Under the pieces are notes generated by a model that saw only the letters and a list, made by a program, of their open reading frames with translations, did no database searches and was not told where the DNA came from. Shown one piece after another: positions 1 to 5,869 of a stretch of DNA of 14,974 nucleotides (within the stretch, counting starts at the first letter, position 1; each line of letters starts with the position of its first letter). The stretch is taken from contig JAYUYT010000048.1 of assembly GCA_043752345.1 (NCBI GenBank), positions 1 through 14,974 on the forward strand, given 5' to 3'. The stretch is from VFJL01 sp043752345. Its GTDB lineage: Bacteria; Pseudomonadota; Gammaproteobacteria; Burkholderiales; Nitrosomonadaceae. A program made the position numbers and the translations under genes.

Positions 1-102
1 GTTCAGGGACTGCAAATAAGCGACTCCGGCACAACAAGAATGCAGGCAAGCTACCAGGATTTGCTGGAAGAGCGTGACTCGGTGAGGCATCTGCTGGGGT
101 AA
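1..102 (+). CDS. mdh: Malate dehydrogenase, C-terminal end (partial)
   Basis: The first 33 codons of the window are open in frame 1 and end with TAA at 100-102. The peptide begins VQGLQISDS and ends LLEERDSVRHLLG. From memory of the family, this resembles the C-terminus of proteobacterial NAD-dependent malate dehydrogenases, which end with a VQGL turn followed by a helix of the type LxELxEERDxVxHLL. The enzyme interconverts malate and oxaloacetate in the TCA cycle. Oxaloacetate is also the co-substrate of the downstream 2-methylcitrate synthase, so the placement makes metabolic sense. Only the tail is visible, so no active-site residues can be checked and the identification rests on a short similarity plus context. 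Confidence 0.65.
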   Translation, partial: VQGLQISDSGTTRMQASYQDLLEERDSVRHLLG

Positions 103-118
103 AGGTATTTTTACATTC

Positions 119-140
119 CGTTGAACTCCCGTTTTCAACG
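119..140. other. Hairpin between mdh and prpB
   Basis: A perfect 7-bp inverted repeat (CGTTGAA at 119-125, TTCAACG at 134-140) with an 8-base loop lies in the 84-base gap between the two genes. No run of T follows it on either strand, so it is not a standard intrinsic terminator. It could be an operator or an mRNA-processing or stability hairpin; the sequence does not decide. Confidence 0.35.
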
Positions 141-186
141 TATCTGCTCCTGCGCAATTGAAAATTCAGTATCTCCTTGAATACTT

Positions 187-1086
187 ATGACCACACTCTC
201 CGCCGGCTCCCGTTTCCGTGCTGCGCTTGCCGCTGAGAAACCCCTGCAAGTGGCAGGTTGCATTAATGCCTACTGCGCGCGCATGGCAGAGCGCACCGGT
301 TTCAAGGCGATTTATCTCTCTGGCGGCGGCGTGGCAGCGGGTTCGCTGGGTGTACCCGATCGCGGCATTTCGACGCTGGACGATGTGCTGACTGATGTCC
401 GTCGCATCACCAACATTACCCATCTGCCGTTGCTGGTAGATGCGGATACCGGTTTCGGCGACGCGGGCGCTGCGCGCGGTATCGCTCACACGGTTAAATC
501 GCTGATTAAATCGGGCGCGGGGGCAATGCATATCGAAGACCAGGTACAGGCCAAGCGCTGCGGCCACCTCCCCGGCAAAGCCATCATCAGCAAGAATGAA
601 ATGGTGGATCGGATCAAGGCTGCAGTGGATGCCAGAACCGATGCTGATTTTGTCATTATGGCGCGCACCGATGCACTGGCGGTGGAAGGATTGCAATCTG
701 CCATCGAGCGGGCTTGTGCCTGTGTCGAGGCGGGCGCGGACATGATATTTCCCGAAGCGATAACCGAACTGAACATGTACCGGCAGTTCGCCGCTGCGGT
801 AAAAGTGCCGATCCTGGCCAACATCACCGAGTTTGGCGCAACCCCGCTCTACACCACCCAGGAACTGGCTGCTGCAGATGTCTCGCTGGTGCTCTATCCC
901 CTATCCGCATTTCGCGCCATGAATGCCGCTGCGCTCAAGGTATACCAGGCGATACGCACCGAAGGCACGCAGAAAAACGTGGTCGATACCATGCAGACCC
1001 GCGCTGAACTGTACGATATTCTCGATTACCCTGCATACGAACAAAAACCGGATGCTCTGCCTTCCGTTGAAAACAAGAATGAGTGA
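187..1086 (+). CDS. prpB: Methylisocitrate lyase
   Basis: This 299-residue protein has the usual length and fold signature of PrpB in the isocitrate lyase/PEP mutase superfamily. It cleaves 2-methylisocitrate to pyruvate and succinate, the last step of the methylcitrate cycle in the cytoplasm. Visible motifs are the substrate-phosphate-loop-like stretch YLSGGG (43-48), the Mg2+-binding VDADTGFG (84-91) and the catalytic-loop signature KRCGH (123-127), where the Cys is the expected acid/base. MARTD (158-162) is also typical. The ATG at 187 gives the normal N-terminus, although no strong Shine-Dalgarno precedes it. The stop codon lies inside the start of prpC, so the two genes are almost certainly co-transcribed and translationally coupled. 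Oxaloacetate hydrolase-type relatives share the fold, but the KRCGH context and the prpC neighbour favour PrpB. Confidence 0.95.
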   Translation: MTTLSAGSRFRAALAAEKPLQVAGCINAYCARMAERTGFKAIYLSGGGVAAGSLGVPDRGISTLDDVLTDVRRITNITHLPLLVDADTGFGDAGAARGIAHTVKSLIKSGAGAMHIEDQVQAKRCGHLPGKAIISKNEMVDRIKAAVDARTDADFVIMARTDALAVEGLQSAIERACACVEAGADMIFPEAITELNMYRQFAAAVKVPILANITEFGATPLYTTQELAAADVSLVLYPLSAFRAMNAAALKVYQAIRTEGTQKNVVDTMQTRAELYDILDYPAYEQKPDALPSVENKNE

Positions 1087-2260
1087 GACTGCCGAAACCT
1101 CCGTTCCCAGAAGCAAGAAATCCGTGATGCTGTCAGGCGTAGTGGCGGGCAATACTGCCATCTGCACCGTCGGCAGAAGCGGCAACGATCTGCATTACCG
1201 CGGCTATGACATTCTGGACCTGGCTGCTGCCTGCGAATTCGAGGAAATCGCCTATTTGCTGGTGCACGAGAAGTTGCCTACGTTCGCGGAGTTGGCCGCG
1301 TACAAGGCAAAACTGAAAAACCTGCGCGACCTGCCCGCCAGCATCAAGACCGTGCTGGAAGCGATTCCCGCAACAGCGCACCCGATGGATGTCATGCGTA
1401 CCGGCGTATCTGCGCTGGGCACGGTGTTGCCGGAAGCGGCAAACCATACCAGCGCCACTGCGCGCGACCTGGCCGACCGGCTGCTGGCCTGCCTCGGCTC
1501 GATGCTGCTGTACTGGTACCACTATTCACACAATAACCGCCGCATCGAACTGACAACCGATGATGATTCCATCGGCGGACATTTCCTGCACCTGCTGCAT
1601 GGCCAGCCGCCGCCGCAAATGTGGGTAAAGGCCATGCATACCTCATTGGTGCTGTACGCCGAGCATGAATTCAACGCTTCCACTTTCGCTGCGCGCGTGA
1701 TCGCCGGTACCGGCTCGGATTTCTACTCCGCCATCACCGGCGCCATCGGTGCGCTGCGCGGGCCCAAGCATGGCGGAGCCAACGAAGCCGCATTCGACAT
1801 CCAGCAACGCTACCACAGCCCCGATGAAGCCGAGATTGATATTCGTCGCCGTGTCACGAACCGGGAAATCATCATCGGTTTCGGCCATCCGGTTTACACC
1901 ATCGCCGATCCGCGCAATAAAGTCATCAGGGAAGTAGCCAGAAAACTGTCGGCAGATGCCGGTGACATGAAAATGTTCGACATCGCAGCCAGGCTGGAAA
2001 CGGTCATGTGGGACAGCAAAAAAATGTTCCCCAACCTCGACTGGTTCTCCGCCGTGAGCTATCACATGCTGGGAGTGCCGACAGCCATGTTCACCCCGCT
2101 GTTTGCGATCTCCCGCACCAGCGGCTGGGCCGCGCATATCATCGAGCAGCGCCTGGACAACAAGATCATCCGGCCTTCTGCCAATTACATCGGGCCGGAC
2201 AACCGGGAATTTGTGGAGATTTCAGCGCGCATCCGGTCAAGTAGTTTGGGAGAATCTTGA
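1079..2260 (+). CDS. prpC: 2-Methylcitrate synthase
   Basis: This is a type I/II-like citrate synthase family protein of 393 residues, condensing propionyl-CoA with oxaloacetate to 2-methylcitrate. The three expected catalytic residues are visible: His231 in KHGGANE, His270 in GFGHPVY and Asp321 in NLDWFSA. HEFNAS (196-201) is another family hallmark. An open frame extends upstream to 923, but that part lies inside prpB in another frame. The ATG at 1079 gives MSETAETSVP and overlaps the prpB stop by 8 bases (ATGAGTGA), the classic layout of a translationally coupled pair. Citrate synthase proper is the main alternative; the length of about 390 residues and adjacency to prpB favour PrpC. No prpD, acnD or prpF is seen downstream, so the dehydratase step must be encoded elsewhere. 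Confidence 0.94.
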   Translation: MSETAETSVPRSKKSVMLSGVVAGNTAICTVGRSGNDLHYRGYDILDLAAACEFEEIAYLLVHEKLPTFAELAAYKAKLKNLRDLPASIKTVLEAIPATAHPMDVMRTGVSALGTVLPEAANHTSATARDLADRLLACLGSMLLYWYHYSHNNRRIELTTDDDSIGGHFLHLLHGQPPPQMWVKAMHTSLVLYAEHEFNASTFAARVIAGTGSDFYSAITGAIGALRGPKHGGANEAAFDIQQRYHSPDEAEIDIRRRVTNREIIIGFGHPVYTIADPRNKVIREVARKLSADAGDMKMFDIAARLETVMWDSKKMFPNLDWFSAVSYHMLGVPTAMFTPLFAISRTSGWAAHIIEQRLDNKIIRPSANYIGPDNREFVEISARIRSSSLGES

Positions 2261-2288
2261 GAAGCTACTTTAATTTTCATCCGCCAGA

Positions 2289-2306
2289 TTTTAGGCGCGC
2301 CTAAAA
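2289..2306. promoter_or_regulatory. 18-bp perfect palindrome after prpC
   Basis: TTTTAGGCGCGCCTAAAA is a perfect palindrome beginning 29 bases after the prpC stop. It could fold as a 7-bp stem with a CGCG loop, or act as a dimeric protein-binding site. No T-run follows on the + strand, so a simple terminator role is doubtful. Confidence 0.4.
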
Positions 2307-2312
2307 TAACAA

Positions 2313-2336
2313 ACCTGACCGCTCGTGCGGTCAGGT
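2313..2336. terminator. Strong hairpin, possible terminator downstream of prpC
   Basis: A perfect 10-bp stem (ACCTGACCGC / GCGGTCAGGT) with a TCGT loop lies 52 bases after prpC. It is the most stable hairpin in this gap and is well placed to end the prp transcript. However, the + strand continues with CAATAAAAAAA rather than T's. A T-rich tract (TTTGTTATTTT) follows only on the minus strand, so as an intrinsic terminator it reads best for minus-strand transcripts, although no minus-strand gene ends here. A role in protecting the 3' end of the prp mRNA is also possible. Confidence 0.45.
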
Positions 2337-2426
2337 CAATAAAAAAACGTGAAAATGATTTTATGTCTGACCGTGCGAACATAAATAGACGACATTACCT
2401 CATGATAAATTTGTTATCCATATCTA

Positions 2427-2433
2427 GTTGGGC
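2427..2433 (+). other. Possible integron R' core box (GTTGGGC)
   Basis: GTTGGGC fits the GTTRRRY core at which integron cassettes begin. It is the exact reverse complement of the R'' box GCCCAAC (4205-4211) of the first clear attC-like site. That is what is expected if 2428 to about 4268 was once one circular cassette. The dyad arms expected immediately upstream are at best degenerate (an AAC at 2375 and a GTTATCC near 2413), so the left edge of the array is tentative. Confidence 0.35.
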
Positions 2434-2461
2434 GTCAAGACAATCGTCACTTGATGCTCTG

Positions 2462-2477
2462 ATATTTCCGGAAATAT
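2462..2477. promoter_or_regulatory. 16-bp perfect palindrome upstream of the Sel1 gene
   Basis: ATATTTCCGGAAATAT is a perfect palindrome ending 60 bases before the likely start of the Sel1-repeat gene. Just before it, GCGTCAAG (2432-2439) and CTTGATGC (2450-2457) form a further 8-bp stem with one wobble pair. The position suits an operator, but no regulator gene is adjacent and no binding site is recognised. Confidence 0.35.
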
Positions 2478-2537
2478 TTATCAAAAAGGAGCGCGACCCC
2501 GGTTTACTTCGTGCCACCTGACTTGGGAGCTATTGCT

Positions 2538-3533
2538 ATGGCTGAGTACATCGTCGTTATCTTGGTTACTGCCGCACTCGTATACTATTTTTTGGCGAAA
2601 AGAAGCAAGAGCAACTCGGACGATAGCGCGCTGAAAGGCCCGATGGATCATAGTCGGTACACATTCGGACGTGAGTATCCTGAGAAATGGAATGCGTTGG
2701 CTGTTAAGGTGATGAGCGTCAAAGCACACGAGGGCGATGCAGATGCGCAGATTGCGCTGGGGTACTTGTACGCAAATGGGTTCGGCGTATCGCCTGATAC
2801 AGCGACTGCAATCAAGTGGTATGAGTTAGCTGCTGAAAAGCAACACCCAGTCGCGATGTTTAGACTCTCTGGACTCTATGCTGATGGTGCTGGAGTAGCT
2901 AAAGATGTGCCGAGAGCGGTTAATTATTGCCTTCAAGCCGCCAACCTAGGAAATCTGGAGGCGCAACATACGATAGGTAATATGTACTCTGTTGGCGCAT
3001 TCGGCGTTAAGAAAGATTTAGAAGAAGCCGCGTCTTGGTATGTTAAGGCAGCAGAGCAAGGTTACGTGCCATCGCAAACCATGCTCGGCGGAAAATATTT
3101 CGAGGGATCTGGTGTTTCGCAGGACCTTGCAAAGTCTGATTACTGGTTTCGTAAAGCTGCCGAGAAAGGTGATGCCGAGGCACAGTACCGCGTTGGGTTT
3201 AATTACAGTGTTGGTACTCCAATGCACCCTATAGAGCCTGCGACAGCGTTCAATTGGTTCGTTCTAGCGGCGAAGCAAGGTCATACCGTCGCTCAGTACA
3301 ACGTAGGCTATTCATACTTGCTCGGGGAAGGTGTTGAAAAAAATGCCTCCGAAGCGGAAAAGTGGCTCAAGTTAGCGGCAGAGAGCGGGAACGAGATGGC
3401 GCAGTACGGATTGGGAACTATGTACGATAAAGGAATCGGCATAGCACCTAATCAGGCTGAGGCGCTTAAGTGGCTTAGACTTTCAGCCGCGCAAGGTAAT
3501 GAAGCAGCACAATTAAGAATCGCAGAATTATGA
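2538..3533 (+). CDS. Membrane-anchored Sel1-repeat protein
   Basis: The product has 331 residues from ATG 2538, which is preceded by GGAG at about 8 bases. An in-frame GTG at 2511 would add nine residues but lacks a well-placed ribosome site. Residues 3-19 (YIVVILVTAALVYYF) form one hydrophobic segment followed by Lys/Arg, suggesting an N-terminal anchor with the rest in the cytoplasm. From about residue 60 to the end there are seven Sel1-like repeats of 36-37 residues (motif AxAQxxLGxxYxxGxGVxxDxxxAxxWYxxAAxxG) and the beginning of an eighth. Sel1 repeats form an alpha-alpha solenoid used for protein-protein contact; the partner cannot be told from sequence. By eye its base composition is more AT-rich than the flanking operons. 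It lies in the proposed cassette array 60 bases upstream of the HExxH gene, possibly in the same transcript. Confidence 0.85.
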   Translation: MAEYIVVILVTAALVYYFLAKRSKSNSDDSALKGPMDHSRYTFGREYPEKWNALAVKVMSVKAHEGDADAQIALGYLYANGFGVSPDTATAIKWYELAAEKQHPVAMFRLSGLYADGAGVAKDVPRAVNYCLQAANLGNLEAQHTIGNMYSVGAFGVKKDLEEAASWYVKAAEQGYVPSQTMLGGKYFEGSGVSQDLAKSDYWFRKAAEKGDAEAQYRVGFNYSVGTPMHPIEPATAFNWFVLAAKQGHTVAQYNVGYSYLLGEGVEKNASEAEKWLKLAAESGNEMAQYGLGTMYDKGIGIAPNQAEALKWLRLSAAQGNEAAQLRIAEL

Positions 3534-3593
3534 GCCTCTTGCAAAAGTCAGCAAGCCGCACGGACCGCGAGTTCAACGCTATATCTCAATAGC

Positions 3594-4241
3594 ATGAGCC
3601 CTAAATTTATCGGCGACCATATCCAACTGCCGGAGCTTGCGCCCCTGCTGCAACGCGTCAACGATTGGGCTCAATTTGATGGAATTGGCTTGACTGTTTA
3701 CCTTGATTCCACGGATTACTCGAACCGCCCCGACATTCGAGACGATTTTCGGTTTCCTGCCTTCCTTTGGCGTAAAGGCGATTCACTTGAGGGCGTGCCT
3801 TCTGCTTTGCTGCCGTTAATGCAAGGGCTGGACACGTCGTACATCGTATGGCTCGCAAAATCCCTACTTGAGTCAGCTACACCTCGTGTCATCTGGGTTT
3901 ACGCGCACGAATTTCGTCACTTCATGCAAAGGCGGGGGGCTGTTGATCTCCTGCCAGTTCAACGCTTCCTTGTGGAACGACACACAGTTGAAGGGTTTTC
4001 TGGCATAGGAACTCAACTGGAAAAACCGGACGAGCTCGATAGCGAACTCTTTGCCAAGAAGGCCCTCATGGCACTCGTTGGTGAGGAGGCGTACTTCTTG
4101 TACATCGCGGAATGCCGCACCTCTACCAAAGGAGACGTCTACTTCCGTCGTTTTTTTGAATTGGAGCGTCACCTTGGTGAACATCGGCATCTAATCGGGC
4201 AGCCGCCCAACTCGGCAGTCAACACGGACGCTGCGCGATAG
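3594..4241 (+). CDS. Unrecognised protein with HExxH zinc-metalloprotease motif
   Basis: I do not recognise this 215-residue protein as a named family. Its clearest feature is YAHEFRHFMQ, with His105, Glu106 and His109 forming the HExxH zinc motif. An acidic stretch follows about 40 residues later (DELDSELFAKKA, Glu147/Glu151) that could supply the third ligand, as in gluzincin-like proteins. No signal peptide or membrane segment is seen. The ATG at 3594 has no clear Shine-Dalgarno, so the start is less certain. The last 12 or so residues (PPNSAVNTDAAR) are encoded by the attC-like site, and the TAG stop falls in that site's hairpin loop. Such tails are common for integron cassette genes and probably have no function. 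A peptidase role is an inference from the motif alone. Confidence 0.75.
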   Translation: MSPKFIGDHIQLPELAPLLQRVNDWAQFDGIGLTVYLDSTDYSNRPDIRDDFRFPAFLWRKGDSLEGVPSALLPLMQGLDTSYIVWLAKSLLESATPRVIWVYAHEFRHFMQRRGAVDLLPVQRFLVERHTVEGFSGIGTQLEKPDELDSELFAKKALMALVGEEAYFLYIAECRTSTKGDVYFRRFFELERHLGEHRHLIGQPPNSAVNTDAAR

Positions 4242-4274
4242 AGCCGCGCAGCGCTGGTTACTTCTACGTTGACG
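4205..4274 (+). other. attC-like recombination site 1
   Basis: This 70-base imperfect dyad has the attC layout: R'' GCCCAAC (4205-4211, fits RYYYAAC), a 6-base spacer, L'' GTCAACA starting at 4218, L' TGGTTAC (4255-4261), a 6-base spacer, and R' GTTGACG (4268-4274, keeps the GTT core but not the RRRY part). Pairing: G4218-C4261 and T4219-A4260, C4220 extrahelical, AAC 4221-4223 with GTT 4257-4259, A4224 bulged, CGG 4225-4227 with CTG 4254-4256, A4228 bulged, then a 9-bp stem 4229-4237/4245-4253 with loop ATAGAGC. The extrahelical C next to the AA pair matches the arrangement known from class 1 attC sites. It shares TCAACACGGACGC with site 3 of this window. Confidence 0.75.
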
Positions 4275-4313
4275 CTGTAGAAAAACTCAAAACAAGCCCA
4301 TTTATGGAAATTC

Positions 4314-4335
4314 ACTCATTGAAAAATCAATGAGT
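4314..4335. other. 9-bp hairpin between attC-like site 1 and the IS
   Basis: ACTCATTGA (4314-4322) and TCAATGAGT (4327-4335) form a perfect 9-bp stem with an AAAA loop. It lies in the short segment between attC-like site 1 and the left side of the insertion sequence. No T-run follows on either strand. It might be a remnant of a disrupted cassette or of the IS end; the sequence does not decide. Confidence 0.3.
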
Positions 4336-4343
4336 TGTAAACG

Positions 4344-4358
4344 GGAAATTAAAGGGGC
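4344..4358 (+). repeat. Short direct repeat, copy 1
   Basis: GGAAATTAAAGGGGC occurs here and again, identically and in the same orientation, at 6678-6692. Both copies lie shortly downstream of an attC-like site (sites 1 and 3). The origin is unclear: it could be a remnant of cassette junction sequence or of another small element. Confidence 0.5.
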
Positions 4359-4400
4359 CGCCCATTAGCCGGCCCGTGTCAAGCGAGTAAACGATTCCAT

Positions 4401-4430
4401 GGCGGCGCAAGCCGCCGGTTTTTGTTTCTT
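4401..4430 (+). terminator. Intrinsic terminator reading rightward
   Basis: A GC-only 6-bp stem (GGCGGC 4401-4406, GCCGCC 4411-4416) with a GCAA loop is followed by GGTTTTTGTTTCTTT. This is a good rho-independent terminator for + strand transcription. It lies inside the left (3') side of the insertion sequence and would stop read-through from the HExxH cassette into the IS. Confidence 0.65.
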
Positions 4431-4439
4431 TACTTCTCC

Positions 4440-4754
4440 GTTGCAGTCACTGACCGCACCCGTTTCTTCAAAGTATGGCTGCGAACGAATCGCGCCAGCC
4501 ACCCATCAGGATCAAGCGATCAGCGATGCACAGCCTTCGCCCTGGCGGCTTTTCCGCCCCAAAAGAACGTTGGTGCCGCTTCGTGTCCAATGGATTTCAC
4601 AGACTCGTGGCTGCCGGTTTCCCGGCGCCAACCCCTGGCTGGCTCACGTTGCGGGCGATCCGTTTTACTGCTCGGGTGACGGCGAACGGCATCCCATCCA
4701 GGTTCTTGGCTCGTTGTCCAGGCCCCTTGCCGGGCTTGCCGCCGCCGTCGTTAC
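4440..4754. other. Non-coding 3' side of the IS; candidate bridge RNA region
   Basis: Three open frames of 85-135 codons run through this stretch on the + strand in different, mutually overlapping frames. None has a recognisable domain or ribosome site, so I treat them as spurious. The stretch does contain structure: GGCGG/CCGCC (4544-4548/4554-4558), an outer stem GTTGGTGCC/GGCGCCAAC (4569-4577/4624-4632) and an inner GCCGG/CCGGC (4613-4617/4622-4626). In IS1111-type elements the bridge RNA that pairs with donor and target DNA is encoded on this side of the recombinase. No guide loops could be assigned because the ends and target are not fixed. Confidence 0.4.
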
Positions 4755-5768
4755 TCATGCAAAGCAGCGCGTCACGTCAAAGGGTTTCTTCTCCTTCAGA
4801 ATGTAGAAGCAGGCTCGCGCCAGCTTGTGGGCCAGCGCCTTGATCGCCACCACGGTGTTCGTTTTGGCTTTTTTGCGCTCGTAGAAACGCTTGGCCTCGG
4901 GGCAGAAACGCAGCGCAAAGTTTGCCGCTTCGACAAATGCCCATGCCAAATACTTGTTGCCGTTCTTGGTATTGCCCTCGCCTTTTTTCTTGCCGTTGCT
5001 CGTGTGTTGGCTATCGACACAGCGCGCATAGGAAGCGAAGTTGCCAACAGCGGCAAAGCGGTCGATCGGACCAGTTTCCAGCAAGATGATGGTCGCCAGA
5101 ATGCGACCAATGCCGGGAACGCTGGTCAGTAACGCATAGTCCGGTCGTTCGCCGACTCTTTCTTGCAGACGCTTTTCCAGCAGGTCAATTTGCGCGCCCA
5201 AGGTCGTGATGACCGCCAGGTTGCTTTGCACCGCCAGTCCGACATCCGCAGGCAGCCCCATCTGCTCAACGTCATCCGCCGTCAGGCGTTTGATCGTGTT
5301 ACTGGAAATTTTTACCGCCTGCTGGCGCGCCATGATGTTCTCGATCGCCAGAATATGGCTGGTGCGGCTGCGCACCAGTTGCATGCGTTTTCTGGCCAAG
5401 TCACGAATCGCTCGATGCTCGGGTGGCAGGATAGTGCCGGTCGGCAGAATGCCCAATCGGAGCAGATGCGCCAACTGCCGTGCGTCCGTTTCGTCGCCGC
5501 TGTGCTTGAGGCCGTCGTATTTCTTGATGGCGCCCGTGTTGGCCAGATGAACGAGAAACCCCGCTGCCTGCAAACCATCCACCAGCCAATACCAATTGTA
5601 GGTGGATTCAACCACCACGCCAGCCAGTTCCTCACGCCATGGCAGCAGAAAACCGATGATCTTCGCCAAGTCGTTCGGCAGCCGCTTCTCAGCGACTACC
5701 CGGTCATTGTCGTCCGTTACCGTCACCACGCTGTTGTTCGAATGCAGATCAATTCCGCTATAGTTCAT
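4755..5768 (-). CDS. IS110-family transposase (DEDD recombinase)
   Basis: This is a complete 337-residue protein. The N-terminal RuvC-like DEDD domain shows Asp7 (GIDLH), Glu54 (VVVEST) and Asp92/Asp95 (SGDETDARQLA). A central coiled-coil-like helix spans about 175-205 (LGAQIDLLEKRLQER). The C-terminal Transposase_20 domain has the helix-hairpin-helix-like SVPGIGRILATIILLETG (216-233) and then a region (250-272) with SNG and KNGNKYL, where Ser257 is the likely nucleophile, with Ser253 as an alternative. Such enzymes use an element-encoded bridge RNA to choose target and donor DNA. AGGAGG, 5 bases before the start (plus-strand 5774-5779), supports the ATG at 5768. All catalytic residues are present and no frameshift is seen, so the enzyme may be active. 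A family match to IS1111 rather than IS110 proper is inferred from gene layout. Confidence 0.9.
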   Translation of the reverse strand: MNYSGIDLHSNNSVVTVTDDNDRVVAEKRLPNDLAKIIGFLLPWREELAGVVVESTYNWYWLVDGLQAAGFLVHLANTGAIKKYDGLKHSGDETDARQLAHLLRLGILPTGTILPPEHRAIRDLARKRMQLVRSRTSHILAIENIMARQQAVKISSNTIKRLTADDVEQMGLPADVGLAVQSNLAVITTLGAQIDLLEKRLQERVGERPDYALLTSVPGIGRILATIILLETGPIDRFAAVGNFASYARCVDSQHTSNGKKKGEGNTKNGNKYLAWAFVEAANFALRFCPEAKRFYERKKAKTNTVVAIKALAHKLARACFYILKEKKPFDVTRCFA

Positions 5769-5869
5769 CTTGGCCTCCTGTGGTTATCGCAAGTTCGCAA
5801 ACTCACTTTAACCCTACCGCCCCCTCGGCGGTGGGAGGCTGGCTAGATGATCTTCAGGCTCGAATTAAA

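Larger units (their letters stand above)
4366..5845 (-). mobile_element. IS110-family insertion sequence (IS1111-like layout), ends approximate
   Basis: A single DEDD-type transposase gene lies on the minus strand with a short 5' side (about 80-100 bases) and a long 3' non-coding side (about 390 bases). IS110-group elements carry their guide (bridge) RNA upstream of the transposase, whereas IS1111-group elements carry it downstream. The layout here therefore suggests the IS1111 group. IS1111-type elements have subterminal rather than terminal inverted repeats and make no target duplication. A candidate pair is TAGCCGGCC (4366-4374) and its inverse GGCTGGCTA (5837-5845), 8 of 9 matching. The coordinates given are these candidate repeats; the true ends probably lie slightly outside. 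The element sits between attC-like sites 1 and 2, consistent with the known IS1111 subgroup that targets attC. Confidence 0.65.

Noticed and set aside
923..1078. N-terminal extension of prpC by 52 residues.
   Set aside because: It lies wholly within prpB in another frame; the ATG at 1079 overlapping the prpB stop gives the normal family length.
2360..2426. A fourth attC-like dyad upstream of GTTGGGC (AAC near 2375 pairing with GTT near 2413).
   Set aside because: The arms are short and AT-only, the spacing to R' is 9 rather than 6 bases, and no CGG:CCG block is present; only the GTTGGGC box itself is kept as tentative.
3534..3593. A possible attC site between the Sel1 and HExxH genes (GTTCAAC near 3572, stem GCTAT/ATAGC).
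   Set aside because: The left arm and short stem are suggestive, but there is no matching L' or R' half and no R'' box at the right spacing, and the HExxH start codon follows at once.
4399..4843. Three overlapping + strand open frames of 85-135 codons beside the transposase gene.
   Set aside because: They overlap one another in different frames, partly overlap the transposase, have no recognisable domain or good ribosome site, and lie in the expected non-coding end of the IS.
5163..5846. A 227-codon open frame on the + strand across the transposase gene.
   Set aside because: It is the antisense shadow of the transposase; the peptide is rich in Gln, His and Arg with no recognisable domain.
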